Positions 7,852 to 16,952 of a stretch of DNA of 64,000 nt are shown piece by piece. The DNA comes from Streptomyces sp. NBC_00271. Lineage in GTDB: Bacteria; Actinomycetota; Actinomycetes; Streptomycetales; Streptomycetaceae. Each line of letters opens with the position of its first letter. Position 1 is the stretch's first letter. The notes under the pieces were generated by a model. The model was given only the letters and a program-made list of their open reading frames with translations. It was not told the DNA's origin and did not search any database. The DNA lies in contig NZ_CP108070.1 of assembly GCF_036178845.1 (NCBI RefSeq), forward strand, positions 744,001 to 808,000, read 5' to 3'. The position numbers were made by a program, and so were the translations under genes.

Positions 7852-9141
7852 ATGAAGCCGACACAGAGCTCAGCGGTGGACCCGGGCCAGACCGTGCCGA
7901 ACGGCGCTTCCCCGAGCGGCAACGGAAAGTTGTCCGGGGTGGAGCCGCCGGTACTGGGCGGACCGGAGCACTCCGACTACTACCTTCTGGACAACCTGAT
8001 CACCGACGAGCAACGGGCCCTTCGGAAAAAGGTCCGCGAGTTCATGGACCAGGAGGTCACCCCGATCATCAACCCGTATTGGGAGCGGGCGGAGTTCCCC
8101 TTCGAGCTGGTGCCCAAGCTGGCGCAGCTGAACATCGCGGGCTTTCAGATCGCCGGCCACGGCTGCCCCGGGATGAGCAACCTGACGGCCGGCCTGGTGA
8201 TCCTCGAACTGGCCCGGGGCGATCTGAGCATGTCGACGTTCATGGGGGTCCACTCGGCCCTGGCCATGACGTCGATCGGACTGCTCGGCTCCGAGGAGCA
8301 GAAGGAGCGCTTCCTGCCGCCGATGGCACGTCTGGAGAAGATCGGCGCCTTCGGCCTGACCGAGCCCGCGCACGGCACGGACGTGGTCAAGCTGGAGGCG
8401 ACCGCGCGCCGGGACGGTGATTCCTACGTCCTCAACGGCTACAAGAGGTGGATCGGCAATGCATCCTTCGCCGACTACGTGATCATCTGGGCCCGCGGCG
8501 ACGACGGGCACGTGGGCGGCTACGTGGTCGAAAAGGGCACGACCGGCTTCGACGCCCAGGTCATCAAGGGCAAGACGGCTCTGCGCTGTGTCCAGAACGC
8601 GCAGATCTCCCTCACCGACGTCCGGGTGCCCGCCGAGAACCGGCTGGCGAACGTGAAGACCTTCCGCGACACCGAAAAGGTCCTGCTGGCCTCGCGCTTC
8701 TGCGTGGCCTGGGAGTCGATCGGCGCCGCCGTCGCGGGCTACGAGACGGCTCTGGCCTACGCCAAGCAGCGCAAGCAGTTCGGGATGCCGCTGGCCGCCT
8801 TCCAACTCGTCCAGTACCGGCTCTCCCGGATGCTGGCGGACATCACCGACATGCTGTGCATGCAGTTCCGGCTCAGCCAACTCCTGGACGAGGGCGAGTA
8901 CTCGATGCCCCGGGTCGCGCTGGCCAAGATGCACTACACCGAACGAGCCCGGGCCATCCTCGCCGACGCCCGCGACATGCTCGGCGGCAACGGCATCCTG
9001 CTCGACTACCACGTCGCCCGGCATTTGTGCGACATCGAGGCGATCGACACGTACGAGGGCACCGACACCGTGCAGGCGCTGATCGTCGGCCGCGACATCA
9101 CCGGCTACAACGCCTTCGTGCCCATGGTGCCGAGCCACTGA
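7852..9141 (+). CDS. Acyl-CoA dehydrogenase, glutaryl-CoA dehydrogenase / ACX4-like clade
   Basis: A 429-aa FAD-dependent acyl-CoA dehydrogenase. Diagnostic segments: FGLTEPAHGTDVVKLEATA (flavin/substrate loop), YKRWIGNASFADYVIIWAR, RKQFGMPLAAFQLVQYRL, ARDMLGGNGILLDYHVARHL, and IDTYEGTDTVQALIVGRDI, which contains the catalytic glutamate in the position used by glutaryl-CoA dehydrogenase. The arginine that holds the distal carboxylate in glutaryl-CoA dehydrogenases (YRSAM segment) appears to be serine here (LSMSTFMG), as in plant short-chain ACX4. A monocarboxylic acyl-CoA is therefore more likely than glutaryl-CoA. Start: AAGGAGCGG precedes the ATG. First gene of a four-gene CoA operon. Confidence 0.85.
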   Translation: MKPTQSSAVDPGQTVPNGASPSGNGKLSGVEPPVLGGPEHSDYYLLDNLITDEQRALRKKVREFMDQEVTPIINPYWERAEFPFELVPKLAQLNIAGFQIAGHGCPGMSNLTAGLVILELARGDLSMSTFMGVHSALAMTSIGLLGSEEQKERFLPPMARLEKIGAFGLTEPAHGTDVVKLEATARRDGDSYVLNGYKRWIGNASFADYVIIWARGDDGHVGGYVVEKGTTGFDAQVIKGKTALRCVQNAQISLTDVRVPAENRLANVKTFRDTEKVLLASRFCVAWESIGAAVAGYETALAYAKQRKQFGMPLAAFQLVQYRLSRMLADITDMLCMQFRLSQLLDEGEYSMPRVALAKMHYTERARAILADARDMLGGNGILLDYHVARHLCDIEAIDTYEGTDTVQALIVGRDITGYNAFVPMVPSH

Positions 9142-9223
9142 CCCCGGTGTGTATCGCGGCGCCCCGTGACAGCGGGTCACCCCCGGGCACCGCGTGCGAC
9201 CCCACTGAGGACAAGGAGTAGTC

Positions 9224-10429
9224 ATGAGCAGCACACCCCTCCTGGAGGGACTGCACGTCGTCGATCTCGCCAGCTTCATTGCCGGGCCCGCCGCGGCCAC
9301 CGTCCTCGGTGGCTTCGGCGCCGACGTCGTCAAGGTGGAACCACCACACACGGGCGACGCATACCGTTCGCTCAGCCGCATCCCTCCCAACCCCCAGGTC
9401 GAAGGGGTCAACTTGGACAACCGCAACAAGCGCAGCATCGCGCTCAACCTCAAGTCGCCCAGCGCCCGGCCCGTACTCGAGAGTCTGGTGCGGTGGGCCG
9501 ATGTGCTGGTGACGAACTTCCCGCCGCGGACGCGCGAGAAGCTGGGCCTGGAATACGACGCACTGGCCCCCCTCAATCCCCGGCTGATCTACGCCGATGT
9601 CACCGGCTTCGGCGAGGAAGGTCCCGACGCGCATCTGCCCGGCTTCGACGTGACGGCGTACTGGGCGCGCAGCGGCCTGATGGACCTCACACGCCAAAGG
9701 GACGTTGCGCCGGCCACGAACGGGTTCGGATCGGGTGATCACTCCACGGCGATCACCCTGTTCGCCGGGATCATGACCGCGCTGTACCGGAGGGAGAAGA
9801 CCGGCCAGGGCGCGCGCGTCACGGCCTCGCTGCTCGCCGAAGGCGCCTGGGCGGCGAGCATGTGGCTGCAAGCCGTACTGGTCGGGGCGAAGCCCCCCCG
9901 CCCCATCGACCGGTCCGACCCGCCCAACGCACTCGTGAACATGTACCGCACGGCGGACGACCGCTGGATCGTCCTCGGCTTCGCCAACGAGAACAAGCAG
10001 GTCCCGCTCTTCCTCAAGGCCATCGGTCATCCCGAGGCGGCGGAGAACCCGCACTACGCCGACACCCCGAGCCGCCGCGCCCACGCCGCCGAGATCGTCG
10101 CCGTGCTGGACAAGACCTTCGCGACTCGCTCCCTGGCCGAGTGGCGCGAGGTGCTCGACGCCGCGGGCCTCACGTACGGGGTCGCCCAGACGCTCGAAGA
10201 GTGCGCCCAGGACCCCCAACTCCTCGCCAACCGGGTGTTCGTGCCGATCGACGACGGCAGCGACGACCCGCACCTGACCGTCGACAGCCCCGTCCGACTG
10301 GACCAGGAACAGAAGGTCCGTCCGGGCCCGGCCCCCGACCTTGGCGAACACACCGAGTCCGTGCTCCGCGACCTCGGCTTCGACGCCTCCGGAATCGAGG
10401 AGCTGCGCAAGGCCGAAGCAGTCGTCTGA
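9224..10429 (+). CDS. CaiB/BaiF family (class III) CoA-transferase
   Basis: A 401-aa class III CoA-transferase, which moves CoA between an acyl-CoA donor and a carboxylic acid through aspartyl-CoA intermediates. Visible signatures: GLHVVDLASFIAGPAAATVLGG with FGADVVKVEPP, the NRNKRSIALNLKSP segment, DVLVTNFPPRTREKLGLEYD, LIYADVTGFGEEGPDAHLPG followed by the expected catalytic Asp in FDVTAYWARSGLM, and the small C-terminal domain around WREVLDAAGLTYGVAQTLEE. AAGGAG precedes the ATG. Located 82 bp after the acyl-CoA dehydrogenase; it probably activates the organic acid that the dehydrogenase oxidises. Confidence 0.9.
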   Translation: MSSTPLLEGLHVVDLASFIAGPAAATVLGGFGADVVKVEPPHTGDAYRSLSRIPPNPQVEGVNLDNRNKRSIALNLKSPSARPVLESLVRWADVLVTNFPPRTREKLGLEYDALAPLNPRLIYADVTGFGEEGPDAHLPGFDVTAYWARSGLMDLTRQRDVAPATNGFGSGDHSTAITLFAGIMTALYRREKTGQGARVTASLLAEGAWAASMWLQAVLVGAKPPRPIDRSDPPNALVNMYRTADDRWIVLGFANENKQVPLFLKAIGHPEAAENPHYADTPSRRAHAAEIVAVLDKTFATRSLAEWREVLDAAGLTYGVAQTLEECAQDPQLLANRVFVPIDDGSDDPHLTVDSPVRLDQEQKVRPGPAPDLGEHTESVLRDLGFDASGIEELRKAEAVV

Positions 10430-10471
10430 AGCCACGACTCAGCAACGCGACGGAAGAAGGGAAACATCATC

Positions 10472-11251
10472 ATGACTACGGCCAACGACACGCCGACCGT
10501 ACGAACCGAGGAAAACGACGGCATCTTCGTGATCACGATCGACCGGCCGCAGGCTCGCAACGCCATCGACGGGGCCACCGCCAGGGCGCTCGCAGCTGCC
10601 GTCGATCACTTGGAGTCCCGTGACGACCTCCTGGTCGGCATCCTCACCGGTGCCGACGGTGTCTTCAGCGCCGGTATGGACCTCAAGGCCTTCGCGTCCG
10701 GAGACCAGCCCATCGTCGAAGGACGTGGCTTCGCCGGCATCACCCGCGCCCGGATCAAGACCCCGCTCATCGCCGCCGTCGAGGGCTACGCGCTGGGTGG
10801 CGGGACCGAGATGGCGCTCGCCTGCGACATGATCGTGGCCGCGCGGAACGCCACTTTCGGTCAGACCGAGGTCCACTACGGCATCGTGCCACCCGAAGGG
10901 GGCATGGTTCGCCTGCCCGAGCGCATCCCGCGCAACATCGCCCTGGAGCTACTGCTGACCGGCGAGCCTCTGCCCGCCGAACGCGCCGAGCGGTTGGGCC
11001 TGGTCAACCACCTCACCGAACCGGGCCAGGCCCTGCAGCGGGCCCAGGAACTGGCCACCAGCATCGCGCACAACGCGCCCCTGGCCGTGGCAGCCATCAA
11101 ACGCGTCGTCAACGAGCGGCGAGCGTTCAGCGACGAGGACGCGTTTGTCGAGCAGGACCGGATCGTCGCACCGGTCCTGGCGTCCCACGACGCACAGGAG
11201 GGCGCCCATGCCTTCGCCGAGAGGCGCTCACCGCACTGGCAGGGCCGCTGA
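10472..11251 (+). CDS. Enoyl-CoA hydratase/isomerase (crotonase) family protein
   Basis: A 259-aa crotonase-fold enzyme. The oxyanion-hole segments are present (GVFSAGMDLKAFASGD around residues 66-81 and YALGGGTEMALACDMIVA around 108-126), as is the glutamate-containing YGIVPPEGGMVRLPERI. The C-terminus AEERRSPHW-like end (FAERRSPHWQGR) is common in actinobacterial members. It would hydrate or isomerise the enoyl-CoA made by the upstream dehydrogenase. It lies 42 bp after the CoA-transferase, consistent with one transcript. Exact substrate unknown. Confidence 0.88.
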   Translation: MTTANDTPTVRTEENDGIFVITIDRPQARNAIDGATARALAAAVDHLESRDDLLVGILTGADGVFSAGMDLKAFASGDQPIVEGRGFAGITRARIKTPLIAAVEGYALGGGTEMALACDMIVAARNATFGQTEVHYGIVPPEGGMVRLPERIPRNIALELLLTGEPLPAERAERLGLVNHLTEPGQALQRAQELATSIAHNAPLAVAAIKRVVNERRAFSDEDAFVEQDRIVAPVLASHDAQEGAHAFAERRSPHWQGR

Positions 11252-11486
11252 CACCAGCCCCGGCTCCGTCATCGCGATGGCCGAACACCTTCGCGCAGGT
11301 GACGCGTCGCCCGGTCCTACGAGCCGGCCCGCGCCCCCGCTGACGGAGAAGTTGCGCGCTTCCGTCGCCAGTGACGGGATCAACGGTGCGTTTCATGGGG
11401 GGGCTGACACGAAGGAGGGTTCGAACCGAGGTACTCAAGGGGCTGCGCGGCCGAAAGACCCAGAAAGTCGAGGAGTTGGAGCTGAC

Positions 11487-12982
11487 ATGAACCTCGCATC
11501 CCACTTGGTGAGCAGCGCCTGGACTCATCCGGATCGCTCGGCGCTCCGTCTCGAGGACGCCGTCGTGGCCTATCGCGCGCTCGACCAGGGCAGCGCCCAC
11601 ATGTCCGGACTGCTCGACAACCATGGTGTGAAGCCCGGGGACCGAGTGGCGATCATGCTGCCCAACGTCCCGGAGTTCGCCCTCGCGTACTTCGGCGTAC
11701 TCCGGGCCGGCGGCATCGTCGTCCCGATGAACCCCCTGCTCAAGTCCCGCGAGGTCGCCTACTACCTCGGCGACTCAGGTGCCCGGCTCCTGTTCGCCTG
11801 GCACGCCTTCGCCGACGAGGCACGGGCCGGTGCGCAGCAGGCCGAGGCCGAGGTGGTCGTCGTCAGTCCCGGCGCATTCGATTCTCTGCTCGCGTCCGCC
11901 CCATCCGTCGAGGACGTGGCCGACCTGGACGAGGACGACACCGCGGTGATTCTCTACACCTCGGGAACGACCGGTCAGCCGAAGGGCGCCGAACTGACCC
12001 ACGCCAACCTCAGCCGCAACTGCGACATCGCCGGCGAACTGGTCCAGCTCACCGCCGACGACGTGATCTTCGGTGGGCTGCCCCTGTTCCACGCGTTCGG
12101 ACAGACCTGCACCCTCAACGCCGCCGTCGGCTCCGGCGCGTGCCTCACCCTGCTGCCGCGCTTCGACGCCGGGAAGGCACTGGGATCCTCGGCGAGCACG
12201 GGGTGACCGTCTTCGCCGGGGTGCCGACCGTGTTCAGCAGGCTGGTGCAGGAGCCCGACCGGGACGCGTACCCCGTCTCCCGGCTACGTGTGTCCCTCAC
12301 CGGCGGCGCGGCGATGCCGGCCCAGGTGCTGCACGACTTCCAGACCGCGTTCGACTGCGTCGTGCTCGAAGGGTACGGGCTGTCGGAGACCTCGCCCATC
12401 GTCTCGTTCAACACCTTGCAGGCCGGACCCAAGCCCGGTTCGGTCGGCACCCCGATCCGGGGCGTCGAGATGCGGGTGGTCGCCAACGGCAGGGAGGTAC
12501 CGCACGGGGAAAGCGGCGAGATCGCGATTCGCGGGCACAACGTGATGAAGCGGTATTGGCACCGCCCCGAGGAGACCGCCGCCGCGATCCGGGACGGTTG
12601 GTTGTACACCGGCGACATCGGCCGGGTCGACGAGGACGGGTCCTTCTGGATCATCGGACGGACGAAGGACGTGATCATTCGGGGCGGCTACAACGTGTAT
12701 CCCCGCGAAGTCGAAGACGTGTTCTACGAGCATCCGGCGGTCGCCGACGCCGCGGTCATCGGCCTCCCCAGCTCCGATCTCGGTGAGGAGGTCGGTGCGG
12801 CGGTCGTCCTCAAGCCGGGCGCCCGAACGACGGCCGAGGAACTGCGTGAATACGTCAAGCATCAGGTCGCCGCTTACAAGTACCCGCGGAAGGTGTGGAT
12901 CACGGACGCGCTGCCGAAGGGACCGACCGGCAAGATCCTCAAGCGGCAGATCGTCCCGCCGCCCGAGCTGGGCAGGCGATGA
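11487..12982 (+). pseudogene. Long-chain-type acyl-CoA synthetase (AMP-binding), frameshifted
   Basis: The first frame (ATG 11487) encodes residues typical of an acyl-CoA ligase, including the P-loop-like ILYTSGTTGQPKGAELTHAN, up to LLPRFDAGKAL, then leaves frame at about 12180 and stops at 12206. The next frame carries the rest: ILGEHGVTVFAGVPTVFSRL, EGYGLSETSPIVSFN, GWLYTGDIGRVDEDG, and the catalytic Lys motif LPKGPTGKILKR near the end (stop 12982). The text around 12179-12186 looks like loss of one base. The split removes the C-terminal half, so as written the ligase is inactive; a sequencing error is possible. Last gene of the acyl-CoA operon. Confidence 0.85.
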
Positions 12983-13242
12983 GGCGACTGGGCGGGGGCG
13001 GATCTCCCGACGCAGGCCGCCCGCGCGGGACCGCGAGGCCGCGGTGGGGCGGTGGGGCGGTGGGGCGGTGCGAGTGTGCGGCAGTGCGGCAGTGCGGCAG
13101 TGCGGCGGTCGATGCTGACGCCGTCGTCGATGTCGTGCAGTCGCCCGAAGCCGCCCGCGACTGCCCGCGACCGCCGTAGCGCTTCCCGACCTGAGGAACA
13201 CACCCCCCGCCATACGCCAGGCGAGCGTGCCCACAGGGACCG
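12983..13242. other. Convergent intergenic region containing octamer repeats
   Basis: This lies between the 3' ends of the ligase and the TetR gene. Apart from the octamer tandem repeats at 13041-13104 no feature was recognised. Confidence 0.5.
13041..13104. repeat. Two adjacent arrays of 8-bp tandem repeats
   Basis: GCGGTGGG is repeated three times (13041-13064) plus a degenerate fourth copy, followed after 8 bp by GCAGTGCG repeated three times (13081-13104). The two octamers are related, suggesting slippage-generated DNA between convergent genes. Confidence 0.7.
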
Positions 13243-13839
13243 CTACTCCCCGGCGGCCTTCGGCTCGCTCATCCGGCGCGCGGCCTCGACGACTGCCGAG
13301 CGGTGCAGGGCCAGCCGCTGTGGCGACCAGGACTGGATGACCTCCTCGGGGCCGACGTCCTCGGCGGCCCAGAACCATGCCTGGGCCGCGGCGAGAACCA
13401 TGGTCAGGAGATCGGCGGGCTCCATCCCCTGGGCGAGCTCGCCACGCTGCTGCGCGTCGGCCACTTCGGTGGCCTTGCGCCGGAAGGCGTCCGGTTCGAG
13501 TCCGGTGGCGGAGGGGCGCTCCAGCAGTTTCCACAGGCGTAGGCGCATCAGGTCCGGCCGGGCGACGAGGTGGTCGAAGATCGCGGCGGCGTATCCGGGC
13601 AGGTCCTCGACGTCGAACGGCACCGACTCGGCTCCCGCCGTCATCGCCCGTCGCAACACCTCGTCGAACAACTGCTCCTTGTTGCCGAAGTAGGCGTAGA
13701 TCAGCCGCTTGTTCGCCCCCGCGGCCTCCGCGATGCGGTCCACTCGCGCACCGGCGATGCCGTAGGTGGCGAATTCGGTGAAGGCGGCGTCGAGCAGCCG
13801 GGCCTTGGTGGCGCTGGAGTCCCGTGGCATACGTGCCAC
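13243..13839 (-). CDS. TetR/AcrR family transcriptional regulator
   Basis: A 198-aa TetR repressor: ATKARLLDAAFTEFATYGIAGARVDRIAEAAGANKRLIYAYFGNKEQLF is the DNA-binding domain, followed by a C-terminal domain with RPDLMRLRLWKLLERPSA typical of a common actinobacterial subgroup. Two in-frame ATGs (13839, 13830) are possible; the shorter MPRDSSATK start is also acceptable. It is divergent from an aldo/keto reductase, with two copies of an AACTATCTAGTTA-like site in the shared 90-bp gap, so it very likely represses that reductase. Confidence 0.87.
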   Translation of the reverse strand: MARMPRDSSATKARLLDAAFTEFATYGIAGARVDRIAEAAGANKRLIYAYFGNKEQLFDEVLRRAMTAGAESVPFDVEDLPGYAAAIFDHLVARPDLMRLRLWKLLERPSATGLEPDAFRRKATEVADAQQRGELAQGMEPADLLTMVLAAAQAWFWAAEDVGPEEVIQSWSPQRLALHRSAVVEAARRMSEPKAAGE

Positions 13840-13848
13840 CCTAGCAAG

Positions 13849-13912
13849 TAACTATCTAGTTATTGACACTGGCAACCCGCGGGTCTACGGTGATGTATCT
13901 ATCCAGTTAGTT
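13849..13912 (+). promoter_or_regulatory. Aldo/keto reductase promoter bracketed by two TetR-type sites
   Basis: A near-consensus promoter, TTGACA (13863-13868) and TACGGT (13886-13891) with a 17-bp spacer, is flanked upstream by the perfect palindrome TAACTATCTAGTTA (13849-13862) and downstream by CTATCCAGTTAG (13899-13910), a diverged copy of the same site. Two operators around one promoter fit repression by the divergent TetR protein. Confidence 0.65.
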
Positions 13913-13929
13913 ATGGAAGGACCCCCCTC

Positions 13930-14913
13930 ATGGAACACCGCGCACTGGGCAGCCAGGGCCTGATTGTCGGAGCCCAAGGCCTCGGCTGCATGGGTATGAG
14001 CGCGTTCTACGGCGCCACCGACGAGGCCGAGTCGCTGGCCACCATCGACCGCGCGCTGGAGCTCGGCGTCACCCTGCTGGACACCGCCGAGAGCTACGGC
14101 CCCTTCGTCAACGAGCAGCTCCTCGGCAAGGCGCTGGCAGGGCGCCGGGATGTCGCCGTGGTCGCCACCAAGACCGGCGTCGAGATCACCGACGACGGCC
14201 GCGCGCTCGGCCTCAACGGCCGGCCCGAGTACGTCCGCCGGGCCCTCGAACGCTCACTGCGGCACCTGGACACCGACCACGTCGACCTGTACTACCTGCA
14301 CCGCATCGACCCCAACGTGCCCATCGAGGAGACCGTCGGGGCGCTGGCCGAGCTGGTCGCCGAGGGCAAGGTCGGCCACATCGGCCTGAGCGAGGCCTCC
14401 GCGAAGACCATCCGGCGTGCCCACGCCGTCCACCCACTCACCGCCGTCCAGACCGAGTACTCACTCTTCGAGCGCGGCATCGAACAGGACGGGGTGCGCG
14501 ACGCGCTGCAGGAGCTGGGAATCGGCCTGGTCGCCTACTCCCCGCTGGGCCGCGGTTTCCTGTCCGGCGCGATCACCAGCCCTGACGACTTCGCCGCGGA
14601 CGACTGGCGCCGGACCGACCCCCGGTTCCAGGGCGATAACTTCGACCGCAACCTGGACGTCGTCCGCGAGGTCCGCCGCATCGCGTCCGACAAGAACGTC
14701 ACACCCTCCCAGCTGGCCCTGGCCTGGGTCCAGCACCAGGGCGCGATCGCCATTCCCGGCACCAAGCGCCGCCCCTACCTGGAGGAGAACGTCGCCGCGA
14801 CCGAGGTGACTCTCACCACCGACGACATCGCCGCGATCGAGGCGGTCGCCCCGCACGGCGTGGTCACCGGCGACCGCTACGCGCCCGAGTACATGGGGAC
14901 GCTCAACGGCTGA
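13930..14913 (+). CDS. Aldo/keto reductase
   Basis: A 327-aa NADP-dependent (beta/alpha)8 oxidoreductase. The catalytic tetrad can be read as Asp51, Tyr56 (LLDTAESYG), Lys81 (ATKTG) and His124 (YYLHRID). The nucleotide-binding C-terminal segment [17 protein letters not shown] is intact. It resembles the YakC/AKR13 type that acts on small aldehydes and ketones. GGAAGG at 13915-13920 precedes the ATG. Expression should respond to the divergent TetR regulator and its two operators. Confidence 0.9.
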   Translation: MEHRALGSQGLIVGAQGLGCMGMSAFYGATDEAESLATIDRALELGVTLLDTAESYGPFVNEQLLGKALAGRRDVAVVATKTGVEITDDGRALGLNGRPEYVRRALERSLRHLDTDHVDLYYLHRIDPNVPIEETVGALAELVAEGKVGHIGLSEASAKTIRRAHAVHPLTAVQTEYSLFERGIEQDGVRDALQELGIGLVAYSPLGRGFLSGAITSPDDFAADDWRRTDPRFQGDNFDRNLDVVREVRRIASDKNVTPSQLALAWVQHQGAIAIPGTKRRPYLEENVAATEVTLTTDDIAAIEAVAPHGVVTGDRYAPEYMGTLNG

Positions 14914-15008
14914 GAGCCGACCTGCGCCTCACAAGGTCCCACCGCTGGTCCAGAAGACCCCTGCCCCCCCACACGCACTCCCAAGCCCTCGCGTCTCGAA
15001 AGGCCCCC

Positions 15009-15902
15009 ATGCCCCAGCCGGCCATACGGTCCCGGATCACTATCGGCGAAACGACGATCACCTATCTCCCCGACGGTTTCGGCGCACACAATCCAGACGT
15101 CCTGTTTCCGGGCGTGGACTGGACGACGCGCCCCGGGTTTCTCGAAGACGGGCAGCTCATCCTCTCGTTCGGCTCCTTCCTGATACACGCCGGGGACCAG
15201 AGGATTCTCGTGGATCTGGCCGTAGGGAAGATCGACGTGGACGTGCCCGGCGTCGCTCAGCTCAAGGGCGGTTCGCTTCTGCGGAACCTCGCAGAGGAAG
15301 GACTGTCCGCCGACGACATCGACGCGGTGGTGTTCACCCATCTGCACCTCGATCACGTCGGCTGGACCAGCGATGTCGCGCCGCTCCCGAACGCGCCCAC
15401 GACGGACTCGCCCACGGGCCTCACCTTCGCCCGCGCACGCCATCTCATGTCGGAAGCCGAGTGGCAGTACTGGTCGACGAGGGCGGCGGCCATGGGCGGA
15501 CCGGACGCCGAGGCAGTGCTCAAGCCGCTCGACGGCGTCGTCGAGTTCGTCAGGAGCGGTGACAGCATCGCGCCCGGGGTGACCGTCGAAGCGACACCTG
15601 GGCACACCCCCGGACATCTGGCGATCGTCGTACGGGATCCGTCGGGTGGCAGCACTGAATCCGCCTACATCGTGGGAGACATCCTTCACTCCCCCGCTCA
15701 AGTCGGCGACCCCGATCTGGTGTTCTCCTCCGACGTCGCTCCGGACCAGGCCCGAGCGGTGCGCGACCGCGTGCTCCAGCGGCCGGACACCGTGATCGCC
15801 GCCGGGCACTTCACGGACGACGTGTTCGGCCGTGTCACGTCGGTGGGCGACGCGCACGCCTGGGCTCCCGTCGGCGAGGCGCCGAACGCGATCGGCGACT
15901 GA
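15009..15902 (+). CDS. MBL-fold metallo-hydrolase
   Basis: A 297-aa metallo-beta-lactamase-fold protein. The metal motif HxHxDH is intact (THLHLDHVGW, His111, His113, Asp115, His116), followed by a second His at TPGHTPGHLAI, an Asp in YIVGDILHSP and a late His in AAGHFTDDVFG. This pattern fits the lactonase/hydrolase subgroup with a dinuclear zinc site. No signal peptide is visible. It lies about 95 bp after the aldo/keto reductase and 76 bp before an SDR, so it may be cotranscribed. The substrate cannot be read from sequence. Confidence 0.85.
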   Translation: MPQPAIRSRITIGETTITYLPDGFGAHNPDVLFPGVDWTTRPGFLEDGQLILSFGSFLIHAGDQRILVDLAVGKIDVDVPGVAQLKGGSLLRNLAEEGLSADDIDAVVFTHLHLDHVGWTSDVAPLPNAPTTDSPTGLTFARARHLMSEAEWQYWSTRAAAMGGPDAEAVLKPLDGVVEFVRSGDSIAPGVTVEATPGHTPGHLAIVVRDPSGGSTESAYIVGDILHSPAQVGDPDLVFSSDVAPDQARAVRDRVLQRPDTVIAAGHFTDDVFGRVTSVGDAHAWAPVGEAPNAIGD

Positions 15903-15978
15903 GCCACACACATCGCGGCCCTCGGTTTTCTCAAGTCACTCAAGTAATCCAACTCACTCACATCAGGAGACCCACCTC

Positions 15979-16935
15979 ATGTCCGTGCCTCAGACGCCCC
16001 ACCTGTTCGGGGCAAGCACCACCGCCGCCGAGGTGATCAACGGCGTCGACCTGCACGGCCGCCGGGCCGTGGTGACCGGAGCCAGTTCCGGAATCGGGGT
16101 GGAGACGGCCCGGGCACTCGCCGCGGCGGGCGCCGATGTCACCCTGGCCGTGCGGGACACCGACGCGGGTGCCCGCGTAGTGGCACGCCTGGAAGCTGAA
16201 CTGCCGCCCAAGTCGGGACAGTTGACGGTAGGACGGCTCGACCTGGCCGACCGGTCGACGGTCGCCGCGTTCGTGGCGGCCTGGCACGGCCCGTTGGACA
16301 TCCTGGTCAACAACGCCGGAGTGATGGCTCCGCCGAAACTCATCCGCACACCTGACGGTCGGGAGACGCAGTTCGCCGTCAACCACCTGGGCCACTTCGC
16401 CCTCGCCCTCGGCCTCCACCCGGCACTCGCGGCGGCGGACGGCGCCCGGATCGTCTCGGTCGCCTCGATCGGCCACCTCTTCTCCCCCGTCGTCTTCGAC
16501 GACCTCGACTACCGGTACCGCCCCTACGACCCCTGGACCTCCTACGGGCAGTCGAAGACCGCCAACGTCCTGTTCGCCGTCGGTGCCGCCGAGCGATGGG
16601 CCGACGACGGCATCACCGCCAACGCACTGATGCCGGGCAACATCGCGGACACGTCCCTGGCCCGGCACATGGACATGCAGCAGGTGGCCGACTTCATCGC
16701 CTCGGGCGAACTCGCGCTGCCACCGCAGAAGACCGTGGAGCAGGGCGCAGCGACCTCGGTGCTGTTGGCCGCCTCGCCGTCGGTGGAGGGCATCACCGGC
16801 CGCTATTTCGAGGACTGTGCGCCGTCCGAGCCGGTCGCCGAGCGAGCCGGTGCCGTCGCCGGCGTCGCGCCGTACGCCCTGGACCCGGAGAACGCCGCCC
16901 GCCTGTGGACCGTGTCCGAAGCTCTCGTCGGCTAG
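15979..16935 (+). CDS. SDR family NAD(P)-dependent oxidoreductase
   Basis: A 318-aa short-chain dehydrogenase of the retinol-dehydrogenase-like type. The cofactor loop TGASSGIG, the structural NNAG (ILVNNAGVMAPP) and the catalytic YGQSK (Tyr-x-x-x-Lys) are present. Specific family blocks are HLGHFALALGLHPAL, GHLFSPVVFDDLDYRYRPYD and a late GRYFEDC. It is clearly paralogous to the SDR at 33933-34856, which has the same blocks and gene length. The ATG at 15979 follows CAGGAGACC. The substrate is unknown. Confidence 0.88.
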   Translation: MSVPQTPHLFGASTTAAEVINGVDLHGRRAVVTGASSGIGVETARALAAAGADVTLAVRDTDAGARVVARLEAELPPKSGQLTVGRLDLADRSTVAAFVAAWHGPLDILVNNAGVMAPPKLIRTPDGRETQFAVNHLGHFALALGLHPALAAADGARIVSVASIGHLFSPVVFDDLDYRYRPYDPWTSYGQSKTANVLFAVGAAERWADDGITANALMPGNIADTSLARHMDMQQVADFIASGELALPPQKTVEQGAATSVLLAASPSVEGITGRYFEDCAPSEPVAERAGAVAGVAPYALDPENAARLWTVSEALVG

Positions 16936-16952
16936 AGCTCTACGCTGCCGAC

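Noticed and set aside
7852..12982. A dedicated glutarate degradation operon
   Set aside because: Not adopted as a feature name because the dehydrogenase lacks the arginine for a dicarboxylic substrate.
13041..13104. Possible CRISPR-like repeats
   Set aside because: The units are 8 bp and contiguous with no spacers; no cas genes are present.
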